Below are positions 45,871-53,181 of a stretch of 64,000 bases of DNA, in pieces. Numbering within the stretch: the first letter of the stretch is position 1; each line of letters starts with the position of its first letter. The DNA comes from CAJFUR01 sp904420575. GTDB taxonomy: Bacteria > Actinomycetota > Coriobacteriia > Coriobacteriales > Eggerthellaceae. The stretch is from positions 1-64,000 of the forward strand of contig OZ221973.1 of the NCBI GenBank assembly GCA_965119745.1, read 5' to 3'. The notes below the pieces were generated by a model that searched no databases, was not told the origin of the DNA, and saw only the letters and a program-made list of their open reading frames with translations. A program made the position numbers and the translations under genes.

Positions 45871-46631
45871 TTACCGTGCAGCCTTGAGCGCCGCCACGTT
45901 CGCACGCGCTATGTCGGGCTGATTCATGGTGTAGACATGCAATCCGCGCGCACCATGGGCCTTAAGGTCGACCAGCTGCGCGCTGGCATACTCGATGCCC
46001 GCCCGATGCAGGTCGTCGGGCGCGTCCGCGTATTTCGCCACAAGCTTGACCAGGGCGGCCGGCAGTGACGCGCCGCACATGAACACCATGCGCTGCACCT
46101 GCGCCTTGCTCATAAGCGGCATGACGCCGCAGGTGATGGGCGCCGTCACGCCCGCACGTTCGGCGGATTCGCGGAAGCGGTAGAAGCAGGCGTTGTCGAA
46201 GAACAGCTGCGTGACGAAGAAGCTGGCACCCGCGTCCTGCTTCTGCTTGAGGTGCTCGATGTTCGCGCGGGCGTCGAAGCAGGCCACATGCCCTTCTGGA
46301 TAGGCGGCGGCGCCAGCACGGTCTGCACGCCTTTGGCCCTCAGGTCGGCCACGGCGGCGCCAAGCGTCTCTTCCGTCGCGTCGCCGCAGGTGAGATGCGC
46401 CACAGCGGGAATGTCGAACTCTTCCTGCACCATGGCGGCCACCACGGCGGTGGCACGGCTGTTGCCGCTGCCGCCCGCCGAGTACGTGACGCTGACGAAG
46501 TCGGGGGCAAGCGGGGCCAGCTCCGCCACGACCGCGCGGGCCGCGCCCAACGTGAGGTCGCCTTTCGGCGGGAATATCTCGAACGAAAGCGGGCAGGCGC
46601 ATGCAGAGAATATGTCGGATACGGTGACCAT
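45871..46631 (-). pseudogene. metF: Methylenetetrahydrofolate reductase with an internal deletion
   Basis: The first half is clear (LSFEIFPPKGD, DFVSVTYSAGGSG, IPAVAHLTCGDAT, GVQTVLA), as is the second in another frame (YPEGHVACFDARANIEHLKQ, KQDAGASFFVTQLFFDN, GVMPLMSKAQVQRMVFMCGA). At about 46304-46314 the segment between VLA and YPEGH, normally LRGDxP to the next strand (roughly 40-50 residues, with FAD-binding residues), is missing and the frame changes. Length (761 bases) is not a multiple of three. The gene cannot make active MetF. A TATAAT (46643-46638) lies six bases before the ATG at 46631, so the transcript may be leaderless. It is upstream of the frameshifted metH. Confidence 0.8.
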
Positions 46632-46647
46632 GACGCCATTATAAGGC

Positions 46648-46688
46648 AAACGAAAGGCCCCGCTTCCCCAGAACGCGGGAAGCGGGGC
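46648..46688 (-). terminator. Intrinsic terminator of the TspO-like gene
   Basis: 12-bp perfect stem (46657-46668 with 46677-46688) followed on the minus strand by CTTTCGTTT. Confidence 0.8.
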
Positions 46689-46790
46689 AAGGAAACGAGC
46701 GTCGAGCGGCCCGCCCGGGGTGAGGCGAGGAAGCGCGGGCGAGGACTTCCTGCCGCCCGGCCCGCAAGGGGTGCAGGGCGAAACGACGCG

Positions 46791-47642
46791 CTAGTGCGAA
46801 TGCGCCATGCTCGCGCGCAGCTTGCCCATGGGCGCGAACGTCACCAAGGCGCCAAAAGCGGCCAGCAGGAACACGGCGATGGCCACCAACACCGACGCCG
46901 CCGCCACGTGCACGCCCACGCCGATGACGGCCCAAAGGATCACCAGCGGGAACGCCAGGTCGTCGAAACGCTTGTACATGACGTAGCCGACCGTCAGCAC
47001 GCCTGCCACCAAAAGCAGCGTCGACAGCTCGTTCAGCACCGGGATGCCGCCGTCGAACGCCCACGTGATGGCCGTCGTGAGGTTGGCCACCACGGCCACC
47101 GTCACCCAGGCGGCATAGATGGAGATGGGCACGCGCCCTGCCGCGGTCTTCATGGTGCGGCGAACGGTCACGTACAGTGCCGCCATCACGGCCCAGAGCG
47201 CAGCGATCACGAAAAGCCCCACGTACACCTGCAGGAAGTGGAACAGGGCGAGCCAGGCCACGTTCAGCGCGCAACTGACAACGAACAGCAAGGCCACGAA
47301 GCCGAAGCGCCTCACGCGGTTCGGGGCGTCGCGCGTGTACTGCACCAGCCACACGATGAGCGCCACGTAGATGAGCCCCCAGATGGAGAACACGTAGCCG
47401 GCGGGCATGAACCAGACGTACATCAGGTTCGCCACCTCGCCCGACGTCGTGCCGCCCAGCCGCGTGGCCTCGAAGAGCAGGTTGCACAGCACCGTGACCA
47501 CGTAGGCTGCCCACATGGTCACCGTTTCAGGCGTGACGTAGCCGCTCCTGCGCGCCGCCTTGCCCATCTTCGTACGGTTGAACCGGTCCGCCACGCCGCG
47601 CGTGGCTCCTGAATATGCATGTCGATTGTCGTTGGTAGGCAT
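46791..47642 (-). CDS. TspO/MBR-like (tryptophan-rich sensory) membrane protein
   Basis: 283 residues with a polar N-terminus (~35 residues) and about eight hydrophobic segments. The core FMPAGYVFSIWGLIYVALIV is the TspO/MBR-type helix-1/2 signature (PAGxVFxxWxxxY). Length is nearly twice that of TspO (~160 residues); it resembles the longer tryptophan-rich sensory relatives. GCGAGGTGCGG precedes the ATG at 47642. Ligand (porphyrins or others) unknown. Intrinsic terminator downstream. Confidence 0.65.
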   Translation of the reverse strand: MPTNDNRHAYSGATRGVADRFNRTKMGKAARRSGYVTPETVTMWAAYVVTVLCNLLFEATRLGGTTSGEVANLMYVWFMPAGYVFSIWGLIYVALIVWLVQYTRDAPNRVRRFGFVALLFVVSCALNVAWLALFHFLQVYVGLFVIAALWAVMAALYVTVRRTMKTAAGRVPISIYAAWVTVAVVANLTTAITWAFDGGIPVLNELSTLLLVAGVLTVGYVMYKRFDDLAFPLVILWAVIGVGVHVAAASVLVAIAVFLLAAFGALVTFAPMGKLRASMAHSH

Positions 47643-47744
47643 TCCGCACCTCGCTTTCTGATGTGCCGCACGGTTGTGTGCGGTTCAGTTTAGCGCCGGG
47701 TGCAGGCCAAACCCCTTACGGGCGCGTGGCAAGTCGCCATCGCT

Positions 47745-49031
47745 TCAGTGGCGGGCGGAACGGCGGAACGCGCGCCTGCGCAGGAACCATCCGGGCTCCA
47801 AGGGGCCGCTCTCCGCGTCGAGGGAAAAGCGGTAGCGCGCGCACGAGCGGTTGGCCACGGGCACGGGACAGGGGGCGGGGTGCGCGTCGTCTTCGTCGGG
47901 CTCCGGCAGCCACGCAAGATCGCGCACCGTGACGGCGCACGCGTCGCGTCCCGGCACCAGCACTTCCAGCTGGTCGCCCTCGGCGAAGCGGTTGCGGCAG
48001 CGTACGACCACGCGCCAGCCGCCCGCCGCAGACCCGCCCGCCGCAGACCCGCACGGCTCGCACGCCTGCACGTCCGCCACGTGCAGGCACGTCTGCTCGT
48101 AGCCGTCGTAGTCTGCCGCCTGCTCTGCCTCGCCGAAGTAGAAGCCGGTCGAATAGGGCCGATGCGACACCGTGTCCAGTTCGTCGGCCAGCGCGGCCGC
48201 GTCGGCGCCGCCCAGCACGCGCCGGTAGGCGTTCACCACCGTGGCCACGTAGAACGCCTTCTTGTTGCGGCCCTCTATCTTCAGCGCGTCCACGCCGGCC
48301 TCGGCCAACGCCTGCACGTGGGCCAGCATGTTGAGGTCCTTCGCGTTCATGATGAACGTGCCGCGCCCGTCCTCTTCCACCGGGAAGTGTTCGCCCGGGC
48401 GCTTCTCCTCCTCCAACGTGTAGTTCCACCGGCACGGCTGGGTGCAGGCACCCTTGTTGCCCGAACGGCCGGTCAGATACGAGCTGATGAGGCACCGCCC
48501 CGAAACCGCCATGCATTGGGCGCCGTGCACGAACGCCTCCAGCTCCAGGTCGGCGGGCGCATCCGCACGTAGGCGGGCTATTTCCTCCAGGCTCATCTCG
48601 CGGGCGCACACGACGCGCCGCGCGCCCAGGCCGTGCCACACGCGCGCCGCCTCGGCGTTCGCCACCGACGCCTGCGTGCTCACGTGGAGCGCCACGTGAG
48701 GCGCATGGCGCACGGCCAGGCTGGCGGCCCCCAAATCGCCCACGATGACCGCATCGACGCCCGCCGCCTCCAAAGCCTCGAAGTACGTCGGCAGCGCCGT
48801 CACGTCGTCTGCGCCCATGAGCGCGTTCACGGCCACATGGACGCGCACGCCCGCCGCGTGCGCCGTGCGCACCGCCTCGGGCACGTCGGCGAGCGCGAAG
48901 TTCGCCGCGCGCGCACGCATGCCGAAGCGGTCCGTCGCCAGGTACACCGCGTCCGCGCCGTAGCGCACCGCCGCGCGCAGCTGCTCCATCCCGCCCGCCG
49001 GGGCGAGCAGCTCAAGCCTCGTTTCGGTCAC
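47745..49031 (-). CDS. Peptidase U32-family protein (TrhP/RlhA-like)
   Basis: 428 residues. LELLAPAGGMEQLRAAVRYG, GADAVYLATDRFGMRA, VHVAVNALM, VHGAQCMAVSGRCLISSYL and NKGACTQPCRWNY are the U32 signatures; the four Cys in the last two are the probable Fe-S ligands. Members of this family hydroxylate tRNA or rRNA (TrhP, RlhA) or have collagenase-like annotations. The GTG at 49031 has GGGAGG six bases upstream; the ATG at 49055 does not. Repetitive Ala/Gly/Ser linker at about residue 330. 58 bp behind cysS, probably the same operon. Confidence 0.82.
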   Translation of the reverse strand: MTETRLELLAPAGGMEQLRAAVRYGADAVYLATDRFGMRARAANFALADVPEAVRTAHAAGVRVHVAVNALMGADDVTALPTYFEALEAAGVDAVIVGDLGAASLAVRHAPHVALHVSTQASVANAEAARVWHGLGARRVVCAREMSLEEIARLRADAPADLELEAFVHGAQCMAVSGRCLISSYLTGRSGNKGACTQPCRWNYTLEEEKRPGEHFPVEEDGRGTFIMNAKDLNMLAHVQALAEAGVDALKIEGRNKKAFYVATVVNAYRRVLGGADAAALADELDTVSHRPYSTGFYFGEAEQAADYDGYEQTCLHVADVQACEPCGSAAGGSAAGGWRVVVRCRNRFAEGDQLEVLVPGRDACAVTVRDLAWLPEPDEDDAHPAPCPVPVANRSCARYRFSLDAESGPLEPGWFLRRRAFRRSARH

Positions 49032-49089
49032 GCCCCGCCTCCCTGACACGCCCATGGCGAGCGCCGGTTTCGGCCAGTCCCACCGCTCA

Positions 49090-50586
49090 TCAGGCCAACG
49101 AAACCCGCGGGCCCTGCGGCGTGTCCTCGATGGCCAGGCCCAGGGCAGCCAGGCCGTCGCGGATGCCGTCGGCGACGTCCCACTGCTTGTTCGCCCGCGC
49201 CTCGGCGCGGGCGGCCAGCAGGGCGTCGGCGGCCTCTGCGGGGCTTTCGCCGGCATATCCGGCCCACTCCTTCGCCAAGGCCACCACCTCGGGCGGGAAG
49301 GCCGGCCCGCTCGCAGCGGGCGCCTCCACCGAGATGCCGAGGGCGCCCATGAGGTCCACGATGGCTTGGCGGGCCTGCTTGAGGGCGGCGACGTCGGTGA
49401 GGGAGACGGTCTTGTCGGCCACCTGGGCGTTCACTTCCCCGATGAACGTGAACACCGTGCCCAGGGCGGCGCAGGTGTTGAAGTCGTCGTCCATGGCCAC
49501 GATGAACGCCGTGCGCGTCTCGCGGGTGCGGTCGATGAGCGCGCGCGTGTCCAGCGGCGAAGGCACGTCCTGCGCGTGTTCGATCGCCCAGTCCAGGCCG
49601 CGCACCGCGTTCTCGATGCGCACGAGCGCCGCGTCGGCTTCCGCCAGGCGCTCTTCCGAGAAGTCCAGCGGGCTGCGGTAATGCGTCTGCAGCATGAGCA
49701 TGCGCAGGGCCTCCGGCCGCGTGGCCTCCAGCACGTCGTGCAGCAGCATGAAGTTGCCGAGCGACTTGCTCATCTTCTCGGCGTTGATCTGCAGCATGCC
49801 GCCGTGCATCCAGTAGTTCGCGAACGTGCAGCCGCACGCCGCCTCGCTTTGGGCGCGCTCGTTCTCGTGATGCGGGAACACCAGGTCGGCACCGCCACCG
49901 TGGATGTCGAACGGCAGGCCCAGGTACTTGCGCGACATGGCCGAACACTCGATGTGCCACCCCGGGCGGCCGGGTCCCCAGGGCGACTCCCACGCCGGCT
50001 CGCCCGGTTTGGCGGCCTTCCACACGGCGAAGTCCAACGGGTCGCGCTTGCGGTCTTCGAGCCCCTGCCCATCGGAGCGCAGCTCGCGATGTCCGCTTTC
50101 CATCTCGTCCACGTTGCGCCCGGACAGTTGCCCGTAGCCAGGATACGAGCGCACGCTGAAATACACGTCGCCCTCCACCTCGTAGGCATGCCCGCCTTCG
50201 ACCAGCTCGGATATGAGCTCGATCATGGCGGGGATCTCCTCGGTCGCCTTCGGCCGCACGTCGGGATCCATCACGCCGACCGCCCGCATGTCGGCGATGA
50301 ACGCCTCCGTGTATTCGGCGGCCACCTCCGCCGCCGAACGCCCTTCCTCGTTCGCACGGTTGATGATCTTGTCGTCCACGTCCGTCACGTTCTGCACGAA
50401 CGTCACGTCGAACCCGCGCCACAGAAGGTAGCGGCGGATGACGTCGAAGCTGATGAACGTGCGCGCATTGCCGATGTGGATGCGGTTGTACACGGTGGGG
50501 CCGCACACGTACATGCCCACGTGTCCGCGCTGGATCGCTTCGAAGTCGGCCTTCGCCCGCTCCTTGGTATTGTAGATCCTAATCAT
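49090..50586 (-). CDS. cysS: Cysteinyl-tRNA synthetase
   Basis: 498 residues, standard length. The class I motifs HIGN (NRIHIGNARTFI) and KMSKS (INAEKMSKSLGNFM) are present, and the zinc ligands fit (MYVCGPTVYN; WHIECSAM; HHENERAQSEA). It charges tRNA-Cys in the cytoplasm. The start overlaps the cysE stop by eight bases, so the genes are coupled, joining cysteine synthesis with its use in translation. Confidence 0.95.
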   Translation of the reverse strand: MIRIYNTKERAKADFEAIQRGHVGMYVCGPTVYNRIHIGNARTFISFDVIRRYLLWRGFDVTFVQNVTDVDDKIINRANEEGRSAAEVAAEYTEAFIADMRAVGVMDPDVRPKATEEIPAMIELISELVEGGHAYEVEGDVYFSVRSYPGYGQLSGRNVDEMESGHRELRSDGQGLEDRKRDPLDFAVWKAAKPGEPAWESPWGPGRPGWHIECSAMSRKYLGLPFDIHGGGADLVFPHHENERAQSEAACGCTFANYWMHGGMLQINAEKMSKSLGNFMLLHDVLEATRPEALRMLMLQTHYRSPLDFSEERLAEADAALVRIENAVRGLDWAIEHAQDVPSPLDTRALIDRTRETRTAFIVAMDDDFNTCAALGTVFTFIGEVNAQVADKTVSLTDVAALKQARQAIVDLMGALGISVEAPAASGPAFPPEVVALAKEWAGYAGESPAEAADALLAARAEARANKQWDVADGIRDGLAALGLAIEDTPQGPRVSLA

Positions 50587-51280
50587 GTCGCACCTCCGCA
50601 GGCGCAGCCGCCTGTCGTCCGCGTTCCTTTTCCAGCCGCTCGATCTGCCGCTCGAGCGCTTCGATGCGCTCGCACAGATTCTCGCATACCTCTTCCATGG
50701 GGTCGGGCAGGCTCTCCTGATGCTTGGCCGCCGCCTGGGCGTCGGCCGCCACGCGCTGGCCGTCGCGCACGACGATGTGGCCCGGGATGCCCACGACCGT
50801 GGAATTGGGCGGCACGTCGCTCACGACCACCGCGCCGCCACCCACCTTGGCATTGTCGCCCAAGGTGATGTTGCCCAGCACCGACGCCCCCACGCCCACC
50901 AGCACGTTGTTGCCGAGCGTCGGATGGCGTTTGCCCGTCTCCTTGCCGGTGCCGCCCAAGGTGACGCCCTGGTAGAGCGTGCAGTCGTCGCCGATGACCG
51001 TCGTCTCGCCGATGATGACGCCCATGGCGTGGTCGATGAAGAACCGCCGGCCGATCTGGGCGGCCGGATGGATCTCCACGCCGGTCATCCAGCGGGTGAA
51101 CTGCGAGGAAACGCGCGCGAGACTCCGCAGCCCGTGATTCCACAACCAGTGCTCCACCACATGCGACCAGCGCGCGTGCAGCCCCGGATACGTGAGCCAG
51201 ATGACGAACGAGTTCTGCGCCGCAGGGTCGCGCTCCTTCACCGCCTGGATGTCCTCGCCAATGGTTTTGAATATGTTCAT
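50579..51280 (-). CDS. cysE: Serine O-acetyltransferase
   Basis: 233 residues. After an N-terminal helical part (MNIFKTIGEDIQAVKERDPA) come the hexapeptide left-handed beta-helix repeats (GVEIHPAAQIGRRFFIDHAM, VVIGDDCTLYQGVTLGGTGK, NNVLVGVGASVLGNITLGDN, KVGGGAVVVSDVPPNSTVVG). The His in FIDHAMG and the GGTGK loop are catalytic-site features. It makes O-acetylserine for cysteine synthesis. AAGGGCATCC precedes the ATG at 51280. The C-terminal helix is a coiled coil (CERIEALERQIERLEKER). Overlaps cysS. Confidence 0.9.
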   Translation of the reverse strand: MNIFKTIGEDIQAVKERDPAAQNSFVIWLTYPGLHARWSHVVEHWLWNHGLRSLARVSSQFTRWMTGVEIHPAAQIGRRFFIDHAMGVIIGETTVIGDDCTLYQGVTLGGTGKETGKRHPTLGNNVLVGVGASVLGNITLGDNAKVGGGAVVVSDVPPNSTVVGIPGHIVVRDGQRVAADAQAAAKHQESLPDPMEEVCENLCERIEALERQIERLEKERGRQAAAPAEVRHD

Positions 51281-51414
51281 GGATGCCCTTCTGTCAAGGG
51301 GAGATTGTAACACAGGGGCGGCGCGGCGAAAGCCGCAGGCTGCAAAGCACGCCCGCGAAGAAGGCCGCGGCACTCGCCCGTCCCGCCCTGCGATGCGGCG
51401 AGAGAACGGGGACG

Positions 51415-51924
51415 CTATCTACATCGACAGAGAAGGCAGACGGCCGTGGCGGATATCCCCTCCTCGCGTCCTTCGAAGCCCAGATGCTCGGTGGTCGTGG
51501 CCTTCACGCCCACGTTTTCCACCGGCACGCCCAGGGCCTCCGCCAGGTTCGCGCGCATCTGGTCGCGGTAGGGAGAGAGCTTGGGTGCCTGCGCGGCTAT
51601 GACGGAGTCCACGTCCAGGATGGCGAAACCCTCCGAGCGTACCTTGTCCGCCACGGCGGCCAGCAGCTTCAGCGAGTCCGCATCCTTGAAGGCCGGGTCG
51701 TCGTCGGGAAACAGCTTGCCGATGTCCCCGCCGCGGATGCCGCCCAAAAGCGCGTCTGCCACCGCATGCGCCAGCACGTCGGCATCGGAATGCCCCAGAA
51801 GTCCTCGCACGTGAGGAATGTCGACCCCGCCCAAAACGAGCCTGCGCCCTTCCGCGAACGCATGCACGTCGTACCCCTGCCCGATCCGCAGGTCAGTGGG
51901 ATTGATGGTCATCGGCCGATTCAT
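51415..51924 (-). CDS. ispF: 2-C-methyl-D-erythritol 2,4-cyclodiphosphate synthase
   Basis: 169 residues. GQGYDVHAF (metal Asp and His), LGHSDADVLAHAVADALLG (metal His, Asp), DDDPAFKDADSL and TTTEHLGFEGREEGI are the IspF signatures. Enzyme of the MEP isoprenoid route, making the cyclic diphosphate. ATGA overlap with ispD: the pair is coupled and together makes two consecutive-pathway enzymes (IspD, then IspE elsewhere, then IspF). Confidence 0.95.
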   Translation of the reverse strand: MNRPMTINPTDLRIGQGYDVHAFAEGRRLVLGGVDIPHVRGLLGHSDADVLAHAVADALLGGIRGGDIGKLFPDDDPAFKDADSLKLLAAVADKVRSEGFAILDVDSVIAAQAPKLSPYRDQMRANLAEALGVPVENVGVKATTTEHLGFEGREEGISATAVCLLCRCR

Positions 51925-52763
51925 TTCTCCGCGTCCTTCAGGTACAGTGCGCGCACGGCCGCCGCCAGCATGAAGTAGTCCTCGGGCACCGTGAGCTTGA
52001 TGTTGTCGCGCTTGCCTTCCACCACCAGCACGCGTCCTCCCAACCGCTCGATGAGCGACGAGTCGTCGGTGCCCATGAAGCCGTCGGAGAGCGCCGAGGC
52101 ATGGGCGCGCCGGTAAATGCCGGTGCGGAACACCTGCGGAGTCTGCGCGTTCCAGAAGACGCGCCGGTCGGGCGTGCCCATGATGACCCCGTTCTCCACC
52201 ACCTTCAGGGTGTCCACCGCTGGATGGGCCACCACGGCCCCGTCGCAGTCGATGTTGCCTTTGACGGTGTTGATGGCGTGCAGGATGAGGTCAGGCGAGA
52301 TGAGCGGGCGCGCGCCGTCGTGCAGCACCACGTAGTCGTACGTGTCGGGCACGTACTCCAGCCCGGAGAACGCCGATTCTTGGCGACTGGGGCCCGCAGG
52401 GGCCATGACCACCGGCGTCACGAACGGGAAGGGGTCGATGGCGCGCTTGAGGTACTCCTCCTGGCGATCCTCGGGGCACACCACCACGATGAGCCCGATG
52501 TCCCCCACCGCGTCGAACGCCTCGGCCGACCACGTGAGGATGGGCTTGCCGGCGATCTCCACCAGCTGCTTGCCGCCCTCCTTGCCGAAGCGCTCGCCCG
52601 TGCCTCCTGCCAGGATGATGGCGGCGGTCTGCGGGTTCTTGTCGACCACTCCCTCCAGGCTGCACATGGTCTTCGACAGCGCGTCGAAGTCCAGGCCGTC
52701 AAGCATGAGCTCGGGCGCCTTCAGCACCTCGGAGGAATACACCGGGTCTATGGTCTTCGGCAT
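51921..52763 (-). CDS. ispD: 2-C-methyl-D-erythritol 4-phosphate cytidylyltransferase
   Basis: 280 residues. IILAGGTGERFGKEGGKQL is the CTP-binding loop; VVLHDGARPLI and VVAHPAVDTLKVV mark the IspD fold, and RVFWNAQTPQVFR is the signature. The MEP pathway makes isoprenoids for menaquinone here. A ~45-residue N-terminal extension (MPKTIDPVYSS ... LEGVVDKNPQ) precedes the normal start; it is not found in typical IspD (~230) and could be regulatory or a mis-set start. Upstream an unusual hairpin element (53008-53135) separates it from clpC. Confidence 0.88.
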   Translation of the reverse strand: MPKTIDPVYSSEVLKAPELMLDGLDFDALSKTMCSLEGVVDKNPQTAAIILAGGTGERFGKEGGKQLVEIAGKPILTWSAEAFDAVGDIGLIVVVCPEDRQEEYLKRAIDPFPFVTPVVMAPAGPSRQESAFSGLEYVPDTYDYVVLHDGARPLISPDLILHAINTVKGNIDCDGAVVAHPAVDTLKVVENGVIMGTPDRRVFWNAQTPQVFRTGIYRRAHASALSDGFMGTDDSSLIERLGGRVLVVEGKRDNIKLTVPEDYFMLAAAVRALYLKDAEK

Positions 52764-53007
52764 GTCCGCATCCGTTCCTTCGTCCAATACGTGTCCGTCC
52801 GGCCGGGCGGCGGGAGCGACGCCGACCACGTCCTGGCGTTTGCTGGTTCTATTGTAAACCTACCTCCTGCCAAAATCAGCAAGAGACAAGGAACGCCATG
52901 ACGATTGGCCGGCCTGACGGATGCCAACGAGACCCTACGCCGCGCACGTCGGCTTCTGCACGCTCTCGGCGGTTCTGTTCCTAGTCGGCTGATTGTCGGC
53001 GCAGGGT
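52764..53007. other. Leader region of ispD
   Basis: Part of the 418-bp gap between clpC and ispD; the rest is the hairpin element and terminator. The AT-rich sequence around 52850-52865 (minus: TAGGTTTACAATAGAACC) is a probable promoter zone: TACAAT is a good -10 and lies about 90 bases upstream of the ispD ATG. Confidence 0.45.
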
Positions 53008-53135
53008 GGCGTAGTAAGTCAGCGAGGGGCGCTCTCGTGCCGAAGATTGCCCCGCCGCGCGGCCGAGCGTGCTTCGCACGCGAGGGCAAGCGCACAAGGG
53101 GCAAGATTCGGTGCGAGAGCGCCCCGCAGCGTCAA
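53008..53135. repeat. Hairpin element A (28-bp imperfect stem with tandem G.A), after clpC
   Basis: Begins with a 21-base box (GGCGTAGTAAGTCAGCGAGGG plus strand) identical to that of element B. Arms 53026-53053 and 53098-53125 pair over 28 positions; the only mismatches are a tandem G.A/A.G at 53045-53046 and 53105-53106, with two G.U wobbles at 53038-53039 and 53112-53113. The loop holds a smaller hairpin (53067-53081). It ends with CCGCAGCGTC, also shared with B, then the clpC terminator. The G.A and G.U features exist only in the plus-strand RNA; the minus strand would have C.U and A.C. Confidence 0.72.
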
Positions 53136-53137
53136 GG

Positions 53138-53176
53138 GGTTCCGGCGGCCACCGGAACCGCCAGGCCGCCGGAACC
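53138..53176 (-). terminator. Terminator hairpin of clpC
   Basis: 13-bp perfect stem (GGTTCCGGCGGCC with its complement, 13-base loop), five bases past the clpC stop; no T-run. Its GGTTCCG start is shared with the greA terminator. Confidence 0.65.
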
Positions 53177-53181
53177 ATAAA

